The notes: generated by a model not told the origin, from the sequence alone. DNA of 64,000 nt from Chitinophagales bacterium (GCA_017303855.1 JAFLBL010000001.1:625978-689977); one strand, 5' to 3'; counted from the stretch's first letter, positions 36,316 to 45,525 are shown. A program made the numbers and translations.

Positions 36316-36948
36316 ATGAAGTACCAGTTTATCACTATTGAAGGAAATATAGGAGCAGGAAAAACCACGCTGGCCAATCTGCTGAGCAAAGAATATAATG
36401 CCCGGCTGATACTTGAAGAATTTGCGGACAATCCGTTCCTGCCAAAGTTTTATGAAAACCCGGATCAGTTTGCCTTTCCGGTCGAACTCTTCTTTATGGC
36501 AGAGCGATTCAAGCAGCTGAAAGAATTACTACAGCAGAAAGACATGTTTCAGAGTCTGACCATTTCTGATTACCTGTTTACCAAATGCCTGCTTTTTGCC
36601 AAAGTCACGTTGCCGGAAGACGAGTTCAGGCTTTACCAGCGGCTGTTTGACATCATTCACCAGCAGCTGATACAACCGGATATCCTGATTTATCTGCATG
36701 CCCCCGTATCAAAACTGCAGTCAAACATAAAGAAAAGGGCCCGGTCGTATGAACAGAATATCCCGGATGATTATCTGTTCAACCTGCAGGAAACCTATAC
36801 ACATTATATAAAGCAACACAATGTGAAAACCTTATTTGTGGATGCCAGTAATGCCGACTTCCCGGGCAATAAAAAACACCTGCAGACGATCATGGATGCG
36901 CTTGACAAAGAGTATGCCGACGGACAACATTATATACAACTTCCATGA
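36316..36948 (+). CDS. Deoxynucleoside kinase
   Basis: The 210-residue protein has the P-loop 'IEGNIGAGKTTLANLL', the substrate-binding 'EEFADNPFLPKFYENP' stretch and the lid 'IKKRARSYEQNI'. It phosphorylates deoxynucleosides for salvage; the exact base preference (dA/dG versus pyrimidine) cannot be judged by eye. The chosen ATG is at 36316; the frame is open from a TTG at 36304. The stop codon overlaps the start of the next gene (MFS transporter) by four bases, suggesting coupled translation. Confidence 0.92.
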   Translation: MKYQFITIEGNIGAGKTTLANLLSKEYNARLILEEFADNPFLPKFYENPDQFAFPVELFFMAERFKQLKELLQQKDMFQSLTISDYLFTKCLLFAKVTLPEDEFRLYQRLFDIIHQQLIQPDILIYLHAPVSKLQSNIKKRARSYEQNIPDDYLFNLQETYTHYIKQHNVKTLFVDASNADFPGNKKHLQTIMDALDKEYADGQHYIQLP

Positions 36949-38189
36949 ACCTCATACCCGGTATAACTAAAAAATTCCGGCCCCTGATCAATACCGAGTT
37001 TTCCTGGTATATCACCGCCCGGATATTATTTATTGCCGGACTGCGGATGACACCCGTATTGCTGGGCTGGCGGCTGTATGAAATTACCGGCAGTAAACTG
37101 GCCCTGGGCATGCTCGGTTTGTCCGAAGTGATTCCGGCTATTTTGCTGGCATTGCCCGCCGGGGTAAAGGTGGACAGGAGTAATAAGCACCGGCTGATCA
37201 GTATCTGTATCGCCCTATACTTTTTTATTATGCTGGGATTACTCCTTGTTACTTCTTCCTGGATGGAGGAACATTACACGCGCTCCGCCATTGAATGGAG
37301 CATTTATGCATTGGTCTTTTTCACCGGGTCGGTCCGGGCATTTACCGGCTCCGCATTTAATGCATTCCTGGCCCAGCTGGTCCCGCAGGAATCGCTGGTA
37401 AAAGCCATCTCTGTAAACAGTATGGTCTGGCTGATCGCCGCCGTAGCCGGTCCGGCCATTGCGGGTTTGCTGATGGGCTATACCAATATCACCATTGCCT
37501 TTATACCTGTTTGCGCATTAGTTGGTATTTCATTCCTGTTGTTTCAGCAGATAAGACCAAAACCGGTCAGCTGGCAGGGCAACAGTAAAACCTGGGAAGG
37601 AGTGAAAGAAGGATTGCGTTTTGTTTTTCACAATAAAGCATTACTGGGCGCCATGAGCCTGGATATGTTTGCCGTTCTCTTTGGTGGCGCCATTGCTCTT
37701 TTACCCGCTTTTGCCACCGATATTCTGAAAGTAGGTCCGGTCGGATTAGGCTGGCTGGTAGCGGCCACTTACCTGGGCAACTTTATGGCGATAGCCTGGC
37801 TCACATCGCATCCGTTGAAAAAGAAACAAGGAAAAGTCTTATTGTATGTGGTGGCCGGTTTTGGCTGTTGTATTCTTTTATTTGCCCTGTCACAAAACTT
37901 CTGGCTGAGCTTTTTCGCACTACTGGCCAGCGGGCTGTTTGATGGGGTAAGTGTGATAATCCGGGGTACGGTGGTACAGTTGTTTGTACCCGATGAAATG
38001 CGTGGCCGGGTATCTTCCGTTAATTCTATTTTTATCAATTCCTCCAATGAACTGGGCCAGTTTGAAAGCGGTGTGGCGGCTACAGCCCTGGGTACAGTAC
38101 CTTCCGTTATATTCGGCGGCTGCATGACCCTGGTGGTAGTCGTGGTTACCTGGTTTAAAGCACCGGGCTTGCGGAAATTTGAGTATTAA
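36945..38189 (+). CDS. MFS transporter (EntS-like MFS_3 type)
   Basis: The 414-residue protein has the 12-helix major facilitator layout with the motif 'LPAGVKVDRSNKHRLISI' between helices 2 and 3 (motif A form of MFS_3). The C-terminal half starts after 'WEGVKEGLRFVFHNKALLG', a linker typical of enterobactin-exporter-like proteins. Its ATG overlaps the TGA of the deoxynucleoside kinase (ATGA), so it is translationally coupled. Substrate unknown; a metabolite or drug exporter is likely. Confidence 0.9.
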   Translation: MNLIPGITKKFRPLINTEFSWYITARILFIAGLRMTPVLLGWRLYEITGSKLALGMLGLSEVIPAILLALPAGVKVDRSNKHRLISICIALYFFIMLGLLLVTSSWMEEHYTRSAIEWSIYALVFFTGSVRAFTGSAFNAFLAQLVPQESLVKAISVNSMVWLIAAVAGPAIAGLLMGYTNITIAFIPVCALVGISFLLFQQIRPKPVSWQGNSKTWEGVKEGLRFVFHNKALLGAMSLDMFAVLFGGAIALLPAFATDILKVGPVGLGWLVAATYLGNFMAIAWLTSHPLKKKQGKVLLYVVAGFGCCILLFALSQNFWLSFFALLASGLFDGVSVIIRGTVVQLFVPDEMRGRVSSVNSIFINSSNELGQFESGVAATALGTVPSVIFGGCMTLVVVVVTWFKAPGLRKFEY

Positions 38190-38231
38190 ATTCCAGCTAC
38201 AGGAAATGGCAGCGCTGCAACATAATGTCCC

Positions 38232-38723
38232 CTACTTTTGTTTTTCAGCCTGAATCAGCCTTTCAATCACATAATAGGTAATCGGGCAGAATGTGGAATT
38301 CTTTAGTGTAAGTGGCTGACGTTTTATTATTACATCTTCATCGGTATAGGGGAAGCGACGGCAATCGGAAGGCCGATCCTCATAAATGGAACAATAATTA
38401 TCCGCGCCCAGGAAGGGACAAGGCGTTGTCTTAAGTACATAATCCCCGTCATCGTCAACTTTCAGGTAGTTGTCAATAAACTCAGATTCACGCAGCCGGA
38501 GCAGTTTGCTGATCCGTTTTACATCCGGCGTTTTGAAACGGGGCGAAAAGTTTTTACAGCAATTAGCACATTGCAGACAATCAATTTTTTCAAATGCCTC
38601 CTCGTTCAGGTCAGGCAATTGCCTGAGCACCGTGTTTTTTTGTGCCCGGTGCAGGTATTGTTTGTAAATTTTCTGTCTTTCTTTAGACTTTTTTTCCCAG
38701 TTCGTTAAGAGATCACCTGCCAT
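38232..38723 (-). CDS. YkgJ-family cysteine cluster protein
   Basis: The 163-residue protein has the cysteine pattern of the YkgJ (CxxCxxCC zinc/iron-chelating) family: 'DCLQCANCCKNF' in the N-terminal third, then 'TPCPFLGADNYCSIYEDRP' and 'DCRRFPY', followed by a late 'FCPITYYVIERL'. The cysteines probably bind a metal cluster. The function of the family is not established. It converges on the MFS gene with a 42-base gap. Confidence 0.88.
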   Translation of the reverse strand: MAGDLLTNWEKKSKERQKIYKQYLHRAQKNTVLRQLPDLNEEAFEKIDCLQCANCCKNFSPRFKTPDVKRISKLLRLRESEFIDNYLKVDDDGDYVLKTTPCPFLGADNYCSIYEDRPSDCRRFPYTDEDVIIKRQPLTLKNSTFCPITYYVIERLIQAEKQK

Positions 38724-38794
38724 CCTGCAAAGAAAGGTATTTCACCGCTTATCCCCAGCCTTAATAAAAGCCCGTTTTTTCGGGGTTACTAACG

Positions 38795-38802
38795 TAAATT
38801 TG
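38795..38802 (+). promoter_or_regulatory. -7 element (TAAATTTG) of gcvP
   Basis: An exact TAnnTTTG match 105 bases before the gcvP start, implying a leader of nearly 100 nt. A small GC hairpin with a T run lies in that leader at 38841-38862. Confidence 0.45.
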
Positions 38803-38906
38803 CAGCGCCGACAACAACTTTAAACGGTTCTGTTTCTTACCGGCCCTATACCGGCCGTTTTTACTGGCTGACCGGCATTTTTCCTGATCATTTATACCCA
38901 TTTGAT

Positions 38907-41774
38907 ATGAATCTTACCACACAGCAGTCCAATGAATTTTTTGCCCGTCATATTGGTCCCGGAGAATCCGACACCCGCAGTATGCTTAAAACCATTGGTG
39001 AATCCAGCCTGGATAACCTGATAGGCAAAACCGTACCGGCCGGCATCCGGATGGCCCAGGCTTTGAATATTCCCGCGGCCATGAGTGAACATGAATACCT
39101 GAAACACATCAAGGAAGTGTCGCAGCGGAATAAACTTTTTACCAATTATATCGGACAAGGGTATTACGACACGATCACTCCATCGGTGATCCTGCGGAAT
39201 ATTTTCGAAAATCCGGGATGGTATACCCAATACACGCCTTACCAGGCAGAAATCAGCCAGGGCCGCCTGGAAAGCCTGCTGAATTTCCAGACCATGGTAA
39301 GTGACCTGACTGCATTACCTATTGCGAATGCCTCTCTGCTGGATGAAGCCACTGCGGCTGCAGAAGCAATGACCATGTTCTTCAATACGCTTAATAAACA
39401 GGACCATATTGAGCGGCCCCGTTTTTTTGTGGACGCAGCTGTTTTCCCGCAGACCATTGATGTGTTGAAGACACGGGCCATTCCCGTTGGTATTGAAGTG
39501 GTGGAAGGCGATTATGCCACAGCCCGCCTGGATGCCAGCTATTTCGGGGCATTGGTTCAATACCCGAATAATGTGGGCAGTGTTGAAGACTACCGCGCAT
39601 TTATAAACCAGGTGCACGAAGCCGATGCCTATGTGGTGATGGCCACTGACCTGCTGGCACTGACCTTACTTACTCCTCCCGGCGAACTGGGTGCGGATGC
39701 GGCCATCGGATCTGCCCAGCGGTTTGGTGTACCCCTGGGGTATGGCGGACCACATGCCGCTTTCTTTGCCACCAAAGATGATTTTAAACGCAGCATGCCC
39801 GGTCGTATCATCGGGATCAGTATTGATGCCCAGGGAAACCGTGCCCTGCGTATGGCCCTGCAGACACGCGAACAGCATATTAAAAGAGAAAAAGCCACTT
39901 CCAATATTTGTACGGCCCAGGCCCTGCTGGCCAATATGGCCGCAATGTATGGCGTATTTCACGGACCCGACGGACTGAAAACCATTGCCAAACGGGTGGC
40001 TTTATATACGCAGACTGTTGCGGAAGCCATTGAAGAAAGAGGGTTCTCCCTGGTCTCCGGCAATTATTTTGATACGATTGTGGTAAAAACGGTTAATACG
40101 GCCGCTATCCGCGAAAAAGCCGAACGGCAACAGATCAATCTCCGTTATATAAATGATTCCCTGATTGGTATTTCGCTGGATGAAACCACGGATGTATCAG
40201 ATCTGTTTGACCTGATCAATTGTTTTGAAAATGACCAGGATCCGGTAGCCTTTAATATTGAACAGGATACCGCACTGGAACATATACCAACTGCGCTTAC
40301 CCGTACATCGCACTTCATGACCCACCCGGTGTTCAACACATACAAAAGTGAAAGCCAGATGATGCGGTATATCAAATACCTGGAGAATAAGGATCTTTCA
40401 CTCAATACATCCATGATATCGCTGGGCAGTTGCACCATGAAACTCAATGCGGCAACTGAAATGATGCCCCTGAGCTGGACACACTGGAACAAGATACATC
40501 CCTTTGCCCCCGCTGCTCAAACGGCAGGATATAAATATATCGTGGACGAATTGGGTAAATATCTCTGTGAGATTACGGCTTTTGACGCATGCAGTCTGCA
40601 ACCCAACAGTGGCGCGCAGGGAGAATATGCGGGCTTGCTTACCATTCGTTCCTATCACGAAGCCAATGGCGATCATCACCGGAGAGTGATGCTGATTCCG
40701 ATTTCCGCGCATGGTACCAATCCGGCCTCCGCGGTAATGGCAGGTATGAAAGTGGTGGTGGTAAAAGCATTGGACAACGGGTATATTGATGTGGAAGACC
40801 TGAAAGCAAAAGCCACTCAATACAGTACTGAACTGGCCGGCATCATGATCACTTATCCGAGTACCTATGGCGTATATGAAGAAACGGTGAAAGAGATTAC
40901 CGATATCATTCATCAACATGGCGGACAGGTATATATGGATGGAGCCAATATGAATGCACAGGTAGGACTAACCGCTCCCGGACTGATCGGCGCGGATGTT
41001 TGTCACCTGAACCTGCACAAAACCTTCGCTATCCCGCACGGTGGTGGTGGTCCCGGCATGGGTCCCATTTGTGTAAAAGCGCACCTGGCCAAACACCTGC
41101 CGGGTCATGTAAATGAAGGCAGCAGTCAGGCGGTTTCTGCAGCACCGTACGGATCCGCCTCCATTCTGTTGATATCGTATGGTTATATCCGCTTACTCGG
41201 AGCCGCCGGTGTAAAAGCCGCAACTGAATACGCAATACTGAATGCCAATTATATGCGCGCCAGGCTGGATGGCAAATATGATATTCTGTATACGAATCAT
41301 AACGGCCAATGCGCCCATGAGTTTATTGTGGATCTTCGTCCGTTCAAAAAATCAGCAGAAGTGGAAGCAGAAGATGTGGCGAAGCGGCTGATCGATTACG
41401 GATTTCATGCACCGACTATGAGTTTCCCGGTTCCGGGTACCATCATGATTGAACCAACGGAAAGTGAAGACAAGGCCGAACTGGATCGTTTCTGTGATGC
41501 CCTGCTGGCGATACGTGAAGAAATTGCCGCCATTGAAGCGGGCGCATCCGATAAAAAAGATAACGCGTTGAAAAACGCGCCGCATACTCAATTTGTATTA
41601 ACGGCTGACGAATGGAAACACAGTTACAGCCGTCAACAGGCCGCTTTCCCCTTGCCCTATGTGCAATTGAATAAATTCTGGCCTTCCGTAGCCCGGGTCA
41701 ACAATACACATGGCGACAGGAACCTGATCTGCACCTGTGAACCGGTGGAAAGTTATATGGTGGCTGAAGCGTAA
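38907..41774 (+). CDS. gcvP: Glycine dehydrogenase (decarboxylating), P protein of glycine cleavage
   Basis: The 955-residue protein is the full-length fused P protein, carrying both the alpha-like N-terminal half and the beta-like C-terminal half. It decarboxylates glycine with PLP and passes the aminomethyl group to the lipoylated H protein. Landmarks: 'FFARHIGPGESDTRSMLKTI' near the start, 'GQGYYDTITPSVILRNI', the C-terminal PLP region 'VCHLNLHKTFAIPHGGGGPG' with the Schiff-base Lys, and 'MTHPVFNTYKSESQMMRYI' at the join. No gcvT or gcvH is in the window, as usual in Bacteroidota where gcv genes are scattered. Confidence 0.98.
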   Translation: MNLTTQQSNEFFARHIGPGESDTRSMLKTIGESSLDNLIGKTVPAGIRMAQALNIPAAMSEHEYLKHIKEVSQRNKLFTNYIGQGYYDTITPSVILRNIFENPGWYTQYTPYQAEISQGRLESLLNFQTMVSDLTALPIANASLLDEATAAAEAMTMFFNTLNKQDHIERPRFFVDAAVFPQTIDVLKTRAIPVGIEVVEGDYATARLDASYFGALVQYPNNVGSVEDYRAFINQVHEADAYVVMATDLLALTLLTPPGELGADAAIGSAQRFGVPLGYGGPHAAFFATKDDFKRSMPGRIIGISIDAQGNRALRMALQTREQHIKREKATSNICTAQALLANMAAMYGVFHGPDGLKTIAKRVALYTQTVAEAIEERGFSLVSGNYFDTIVVKTVNTAAIREKAERQQINLRYINDSLIGISLDETTDVSDLFDLINCFENDQDPVAFNIEQDTALEHIPTALTRTSHFMTHPVFNTYKSESQMMRYIKYLENKDLSLNTSMISLGSCTMKLNAATEMMPLSWTHWNKIHPFAPAAQTAGYKYIVDELGKYLCEITAFDACSLQPNSGAQGEYAGLLTIRSYHEANGDHHRRVMLIPISAHGTNPASAVMAGMKVVVVKALDNGYIDVEDLKAKATQYSTELAGIMITYPSTYGVYEETVKEITDIIHQHGGQVYMDGANMNAQVGLTAPGLIGADVCHLNLHKTFAIPHGGGGPGMGPICVKAHLAKHLPGHVNEGSSQAVSAAPYGSASILLISYGYIRLLGAAGVKAATEYAILNANYMRARLDGKYDILYTNHNGQCAHEFIVDLRPFKKSAEVEAEDVAKRLIDYGFHAPTMSFPVPGTIMIEPTESEDKAELDRFCDALLAIREEIAAIEAGASDKKDNALKNAPHTQFVLTADEWKHSYSRQQAAFPLPYVQLNKFWPSVARVNNTHGDRNLICTCEPVESYMVAEA

Positions 41775-41817
41775 GCGTAAACGCTGGCCAAAGATTAAAC
41801 CAAGGCTTAAAATAATA

Positions 41818-41850
41818 ACAAAAGGTATAACCATCGGGTTATGCCTTTTT
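41818..41850. terminator. Bidirectional terminator after gcvP
   Basis: A 12-bp stem with one wobble pair (41821-41832/41837-41848) has A-rich and T-rich flanks. It lies between convergent gcvP and the CPBP gene. Confidence 0.8.
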
Positions 41851-42667
41851 AGTTAGTATTCACCCGATGCCCCTTTTTCCGTATATACATTTCCGTTAAT
41901 AGCAGACCGGTTATCAACACCAGTATCTGTATCAGCAACCCAATGGTATCGGCGACACCGGACGAACCCGGAGCGACCGAAACTTTCGAAGTCAGTTCCC
42001 AGAGCGGCGTGGCCGCACCGCCTTTCATACCGACCAGTTGCTGGGACACATTCAATGCCAGATGGATGCCGGTAGGCATGGCAATGCCTTTGGACCAGAT
42101 GGCGGCTATGCCAAAAATAAACGCCCAGGTGCCGGGCCCCAGGAAAGCGATCGCCCAACCCCATCCGTTAACCACATGATATAAGGCAAAAGCAATGGCA
42201 ACTATAAACTGGGTGTAGCGCAGTCCGAACACTTTTTTTAATTTAAGAAACGGGTAACTCCGGAAGGCGAGTTCTTCCATAAAGGCAAGAGGAAGAATAT
42301 ACAAGTACCATAAAATTGTAACCGGTTCCCATTCCTGACTACTTCGCTGTATCTGCAACCCTCCAAAAAAAAGCAGGGCCATTATTATCACAGCGAAAAT
42401 AGCTGCACCCCAAAAAATTCCTTTAAAAAAACGGGCCCCGCTGCCAATTTCCCAGTTGAGCGCATAACTGCGCAACGATTTTCCTTCATTCCTTATAAAT
42501 AGCCAGGTTATAAGAAAAGCACCGGCACTACCGCCGGTTCCATACACAAACTGTTCCCAGTTTGGCGGGAATAAAGGACGTAAAAACCGTCCGGTCACCA
42601 ATAACACCAGTAAGAACAATACCCAGAAAACCAGGCACTTTAAAAGTGTGGAGATTTTTGCCGACAT
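41849..42667 (-). CDS. CPBP-family intramembrane metalloprotease (CAAX protease-like)
   Basis: The chosen ATG is at 42667 (frame open to 42700). The 272-residue membrane protein carries the three family motifs: EExxxR in 'AFMEELAFRSYPFLK', FxxxH in 'IAFALYHVVNG', and HxxxN in 'GIHLALNVSQQ'. Several hydrophobic helices precede and follow them. Members cleave membrane proteins or peptides; in Bacteroidota the partner is mostly unknown. No peptide precursor gene was seen next to it. It is monocistronic. Confidence 0.92.
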   Translation of the reverse strand: MSAKISTLLKCLVFWVLFLLVLLVTGRFLRPLFPPNWEQFVYGTGGSAGAFLITWLFIRNEGKSLRSYALNWEIGSGARFFKGIFWGAAIFAVIIMALLFFGGLQIQRSSQEWEPVTILWYLYILPLAFMEELAFRSYPFLKLKKVFGLRYTQFIVAIAFALYHVVNGWGWAIAFLGPGTWAFIFGIAAIWSKGIAMPTGIHLALNVSQQLVGMKGGAATPLWELTSKVSVAPGSSGVADTIGLLIQILVLITGLLLTEMYIRKKGHRVNTN

Positions 42668-42821
42668 GAGGTTGGTGTTGGTTTCAGCGGAAAATCGCAT
42701 ATACGAACTTACCGATATTCAATGGAAAAATGAAGCCTGTACTGACTTCCCCTGTAAGAAGCATCAGGCTGTTGTTGCGACACAGCTGTATTTCTGAATA
42801 AATGTCCCTTGACGTAATGTC

Positions 42822-42852
42822 AAAAAAAGAAGGCCGGTCACAATGCCGGCCT
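42822..42852 (-). terminator. Terminator of the DUF6600 gene
   Basis: A 7-bp stem AGGCCGG/CCGGCCT (42831-42837/42846-42852) adjoins an A run (42822-42828), which is the U-tract on the minus strand. It lies about 30 bases past the stop codon. Confidence 0.8.
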
Positions 42853-42882
42853 CCAATCTGAATTATGATTCCCCAGTATGTT

Positions 42883-44319
42883 TTAAAATCTTCTTCTTCC
42901 ATTTCCACCCTCCTGCCTGTTTCCACCACCGTTGTTTCCGCCGCCGTTATCATTACGGCGTTCAAACTGACGGGACAGGTTCTGTGGCTGCGACTGTGGC
43001 TGACGATCATACCGTGGCTGAGCGGGTTGTTGCCGCTCGAAGCGGGTCTGATTTGTATTTCCGCTTCCGGCATTGGACCTTCTTTCCACCTGCCGGTTAT
43101 TTCCACTGTTCGTGCCCGGATTATTTTGCCCGTTTTCATTGCGGCGTTCAAACTGACGTGGCGTTTGTGGCTGTTGCTGTGGCTGCCTGTCAAATCCACG
43201 GCCATTGCCCGGATTATTGCCTGAATTGTTAACTGTTCTTTCTGTGCGGCGTCCGCCATTCATATTGGGGTTACCAGCACCTTGCGATCTGTCACCATTT
43301 CCATTTGTACGGAAGTCGCGGTTTTCCGGCCGGCCACCCTGGGCTTCACGAATACGTCCGTTATCCCTGTTGCCATTATCATTGCGGCCAAATCCGTTGT
43401 TCCGCCCGCCATTTTCCGGACGTCCGTTGCCGTTACCATTATTGATACGGCCACCGTTTTCAAAACGACCATTCCCGTTATTTCCCCTGTTGCCGCGGAA
43501 TCCGGAGTTCCGGTCATAGCGCTCAAAACGTTGCGGCGCGTATCCACGACCTTCATCACGGCGGACATTGGGGCGATATAACCGCACTTCATTATCCCGG
43601 AAGTATGTTCGGCCCGGCGTATAACTGTCGCGGAAACGTACCGGCCGTATTGGTCCGCAATAACGTTCTGCTTCCCAACGCCGCGGGCCTGAACGGTAAC
43701 CCCAGCGGCCTCCAATGTTAAAACTGATTACAGTAGTCATACTGAAAATGGAATAGTTGCGGCGGTAGTCTATACAATAATCCCTTACACGTGGATACAG
43801 TATATACCTGCGTGGTGTAAAACTCCAGAATTCATAGGGTGGCGCATAGGTACCCATATTAAAGTTGATATCCACATTAATACCGGGTCGTATAGGTGCC
43901 CATCCGTAATAATCACCTCCGTCACGCCAGGCTACCCAGGCCGGTGACCATTCATACCCTGGTACCCAGAACCAACCATAGTAAGGATCCTGGTCCCAAC
44001 GCCCGTAGTGGAAAGGCGCCCATCCCCAATCATAGTCGGAAACCCACATCCATTCGGCATCTTCGGTCCAGACCCAGTTTCCTTCGGTGCTGTAAGGCCG
44101 GAAATCCGGTCCGGCATCCGGAATCCAGACATAACCATAATCGGGGTGATCGACCCACTGGCCATAAGGACTCAGCTGATCATAAAAATCCTGGTAGGAT
44201 ACTTCCCGTTGCCGGTCGTACTGACCGGACTGATCATACTGTGCAAAAGCCGCATGATGCCAGGCACTGCCCAGCACCAATACCAGTGCCAGCACAGCTG
44301 ATTGAATTGTTCGTTTCAT
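42883..44319 (-). CDS. DUF6600-type exported protein with disordered R/G/N/Q-rich tail
   Basis: From the ATG at 44319 (an earlier ATG at 44349 is possible) the protein has a signal peptide 'LVLGSAWHHAAFAQ'. Residues about 40-170 form the DUF6600 region with repeats of the kind 'YGQWVDHPDYGYVWIP', 'DAEWMWVSDYDWGWAPFHYG' and 'WVPGYEWSPAWVAWRDG' (Trp- and Tyr-rich). From about 240 to the end (478) the chain is low-complexity: Asn/Gly/Arg/Gln-rich with recurring '(R)QFERRN' and 'FERYDRN' units. That tail resembles RGG-type disordered regions. It is exported, so cell-wall, surface or extracellular matrix binding is more likely than RNA binding. Confidence 0.85.
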   Translation of the reverse strand: MKRTIQSAVLALVLVLGSAWHHAAFAQYDQSGQYDRQREVSYQDFYDQLSPYGQWVDHPDYGYVWIPDAGPDFRPYSTEGNWVWTEDAEWMWVSDYDWGWAPFHYGRWDQDPYYGWFWVPGYEWSPAWVAWRDGGDYYGWAPIRPGINVDINFNMGTYAPPYEFWSFTPRRYILYPRVRDYCIDYRRNYSIFSMTTVISFNIGGRWGYRSGPRRWEAERYCGPIRPVRFRDSYTPGRTYFRDNEVRLYRPNVRRDEGRGYAPQRFERYDRNSGFRGNRGNNGNGRFENGGRINNGNGNGRPENGGRNNGFGRNDNGNRDNGRIREAQGGRPENRDFRTNGNGDRSQGAGNPNMNGGRRTERTVNNSGNNPGNGRGFDRQPQQQPQTPRQFERRNENGQNNPGTNSGNNRQVERRSNAGSGNTNQTRFERQQPAQPRYDRQPQSQPQNLSRQFERRNDNGGGNNGGGNRQEGGNGRRRF

Positions 44320-44480
44320 GTCTTGTTGTTTTTGTAGTCGTGTAATCATGCAATAATTGTTAAATGGTCATCTTCTCTTCTGTTTACAAGACGCTATTAC
44401 TGTGCCACCGGATAACAATTGTTAGCCGGAGCGGCTCTTTTAAGAAAACATTTGGTGAAAAATTTTCACAATTGGAATAT
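44320..44480. other. Divergent promoter region, no gene
   Basis: This AT-rich part lies between the DUF6600 start and the hairpin array at 44481-44657. No exact -7/-33 pair was found for either direction. Confidence 0.4.
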
Positions 44481-44657
44481 ATGTTGGTGATAAGATGTTG
44501 GTGATAACACCAACATCTTGTGTCGTGATGACACCAACATCTTGTGTCGTGAAATGATGTTGGTGAAAACACCAACATTTTGTGTCATGAAAACACCAAC
44601 ATTTTGTGTCGTGAAAAAGTAGTAGATTTATAAGATGTTGGTGTTTTCACCAACATC
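44481..44657. repeat. Hairpin and direct-repeat array in the leader of the dienelactone hydrolase gene
   Basis: The 9-10 base word ATGTTGGTG(A) occurs at 44481, 44495, 44557 and 44635. Its reverse complement CACCAACAT occurs at 44508, 44532, 44570, 44594 and 44648. They pair as three tight hairpins with 4-nt loops: 44494-44517 (loop ATAA), 44557-44578 (loop AAAA) and 44634-44657 (loop TTTT). Four of the CACCAACAT words are followed by YTTGTGTCRTGA, forming direct units spaced 24, 38 and 24 bases apart. The last hairpin ends 9 bases before the ATG at 44667. Likely a regulatory leader or a protein-binding array. Confidence 0.75.
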
Positions 44658-44666
44658 ATATAAACC

Positions 44667-45515
44667 ATGGAACAACAATACATCAACCTCTACGATGAGT
44701 ACACGCACAAGCCACTGCCCCGGCAGGAGTTTATCAAACGATTAACAATGATGGCCGGGAGTACGGCGGCGGCGATGGCTTTGCTGCCCCTGCTGGAAGT
44801 GAATATGGCGCATGCAGCCGTTACACCACAGGATGACCTCTTTACGGAACGCGTCAGTTATCCGGGTGTAAATGGCGATATGCAGGCCTATGTGGCCCGG
44901 CCGAAAGAAGAAAAGAAATACCCGGCAGTTGTAGTGATTCATGAAAACCGCGGATTAAATGCCCATATCGAAGACGTAGCCCGGCGGGCGGCTAAAGCCG
45001 GTTTCCTTGCCATTGCCCCAAATGCACTGTCATCACTTGGCGGTACTCCGGAAAACGCGGATGAAGCCAGGACAAAGTTTCAGCTACTGAAACCCGAAGA
45101 TAACCTCCAGAATTTCATCCGGGTTTTTGATTACCTCGGTACCCGTAAAGATTGCAATGGGAAATATGGTTGTGTCGGTTTTTGCTGGGGTGGCGCCATG
45201 AGTAATAACCTGGCGGTACATGTACCTTCCCTTAAAGCCGCTGTGGCATTTTATGGCAGACAACCGGCAACAGTTGACGTTGCTAAAATAAAAGCGGCTG
45301 TTCAATTGCACTACGGTTCAATGGATGAAGGCGTGAATAAAGGTATTGCGGCTTATGAAGAAGCGCTGAAGAATAATAAAATCACGTATGAACTCTACAT
45401 GTACGAAGGTGCCCAGCACGCCTTCCATAATGATACCGCTCCCACCCGGTATAACGAAGCCGCCGCTAAACTGGCCTGGGAACGGACAATCACCTTCTTT
45501 AAACAATATCTTTAA
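44667..45515 (+). CDS. Dienelactone-hydrolase-family alpha/beta hydrolase, exported
   Basis: The 282-residue protein has an N-terminal stretch 'PRQEFIKRLTMMAGSTAAA' and a hydrophobic run to 'MAHA', which looks like an export signal (possibly Tat-like but with only one Arg pair component). The hydrolase domain has 'VVIHENRGLNAHIEDVARR', the nucleophile Cys in 'GCVGFCWGGAMSN' (C, not Ser, as in dienelactone hydrolase), Asp in 'HYGSMDEGVN', and His in 'YEGAQHAFHNDT'. It likely hydrolyses esters or lactones. It is preceded by the hairpin array at 44481-44657. The exact substrate is unknown. Confidence 0.88.
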   Translation: MEQQYINLYDEYTHKPLPRQEFIKRLTMMAGSTAAAMALLPLLEVNMAHAAVTPQDDLFTERVSYPGVNGDMQAYVARPKEEKKYPAVVVIHENRGLNAHIEDVARRAAKAGFLAIAPNALSSLGGTPENADEARTKFQLLKPEDNLQNFIRVFDYLGTRKDCNGKYGCVGFCWGGAMSNNLAVHVPSLKAAVAFYGRQPATVDVAKIKAAVQLHYGSMDEGVNKGIAAYEEALKNNKITYELYMYEGAQHAFHNDTAPTRYNEAAAKLAWERTITFFKQYL

Positions 45516-45525
45516 TTGAACGTAT

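Noticed and set aside
38803..38906. Glycine riboswitch before gcvP
   Set aside because: The leader is only about 100 nt and no conserved glycine aptamer core could be recognised. I keep only a low-score note on a terminator-like hairpin.
42684..43259. A 191-codon minus-strand ORF overlapping the DUF6600 gene
   Set aside because: It lies in another frame of the repetitive tail of the DUF6600 gene and has no independent features. The DUF6600 gene explains the region.
44481..44657. Possible CRISPR array
   Set aside because: The units are 22-24 bases, partly inverted, and the segments between them are almost absent or identical. No cas genes are nearby. It is a hairpin/direct-repeat array instead.
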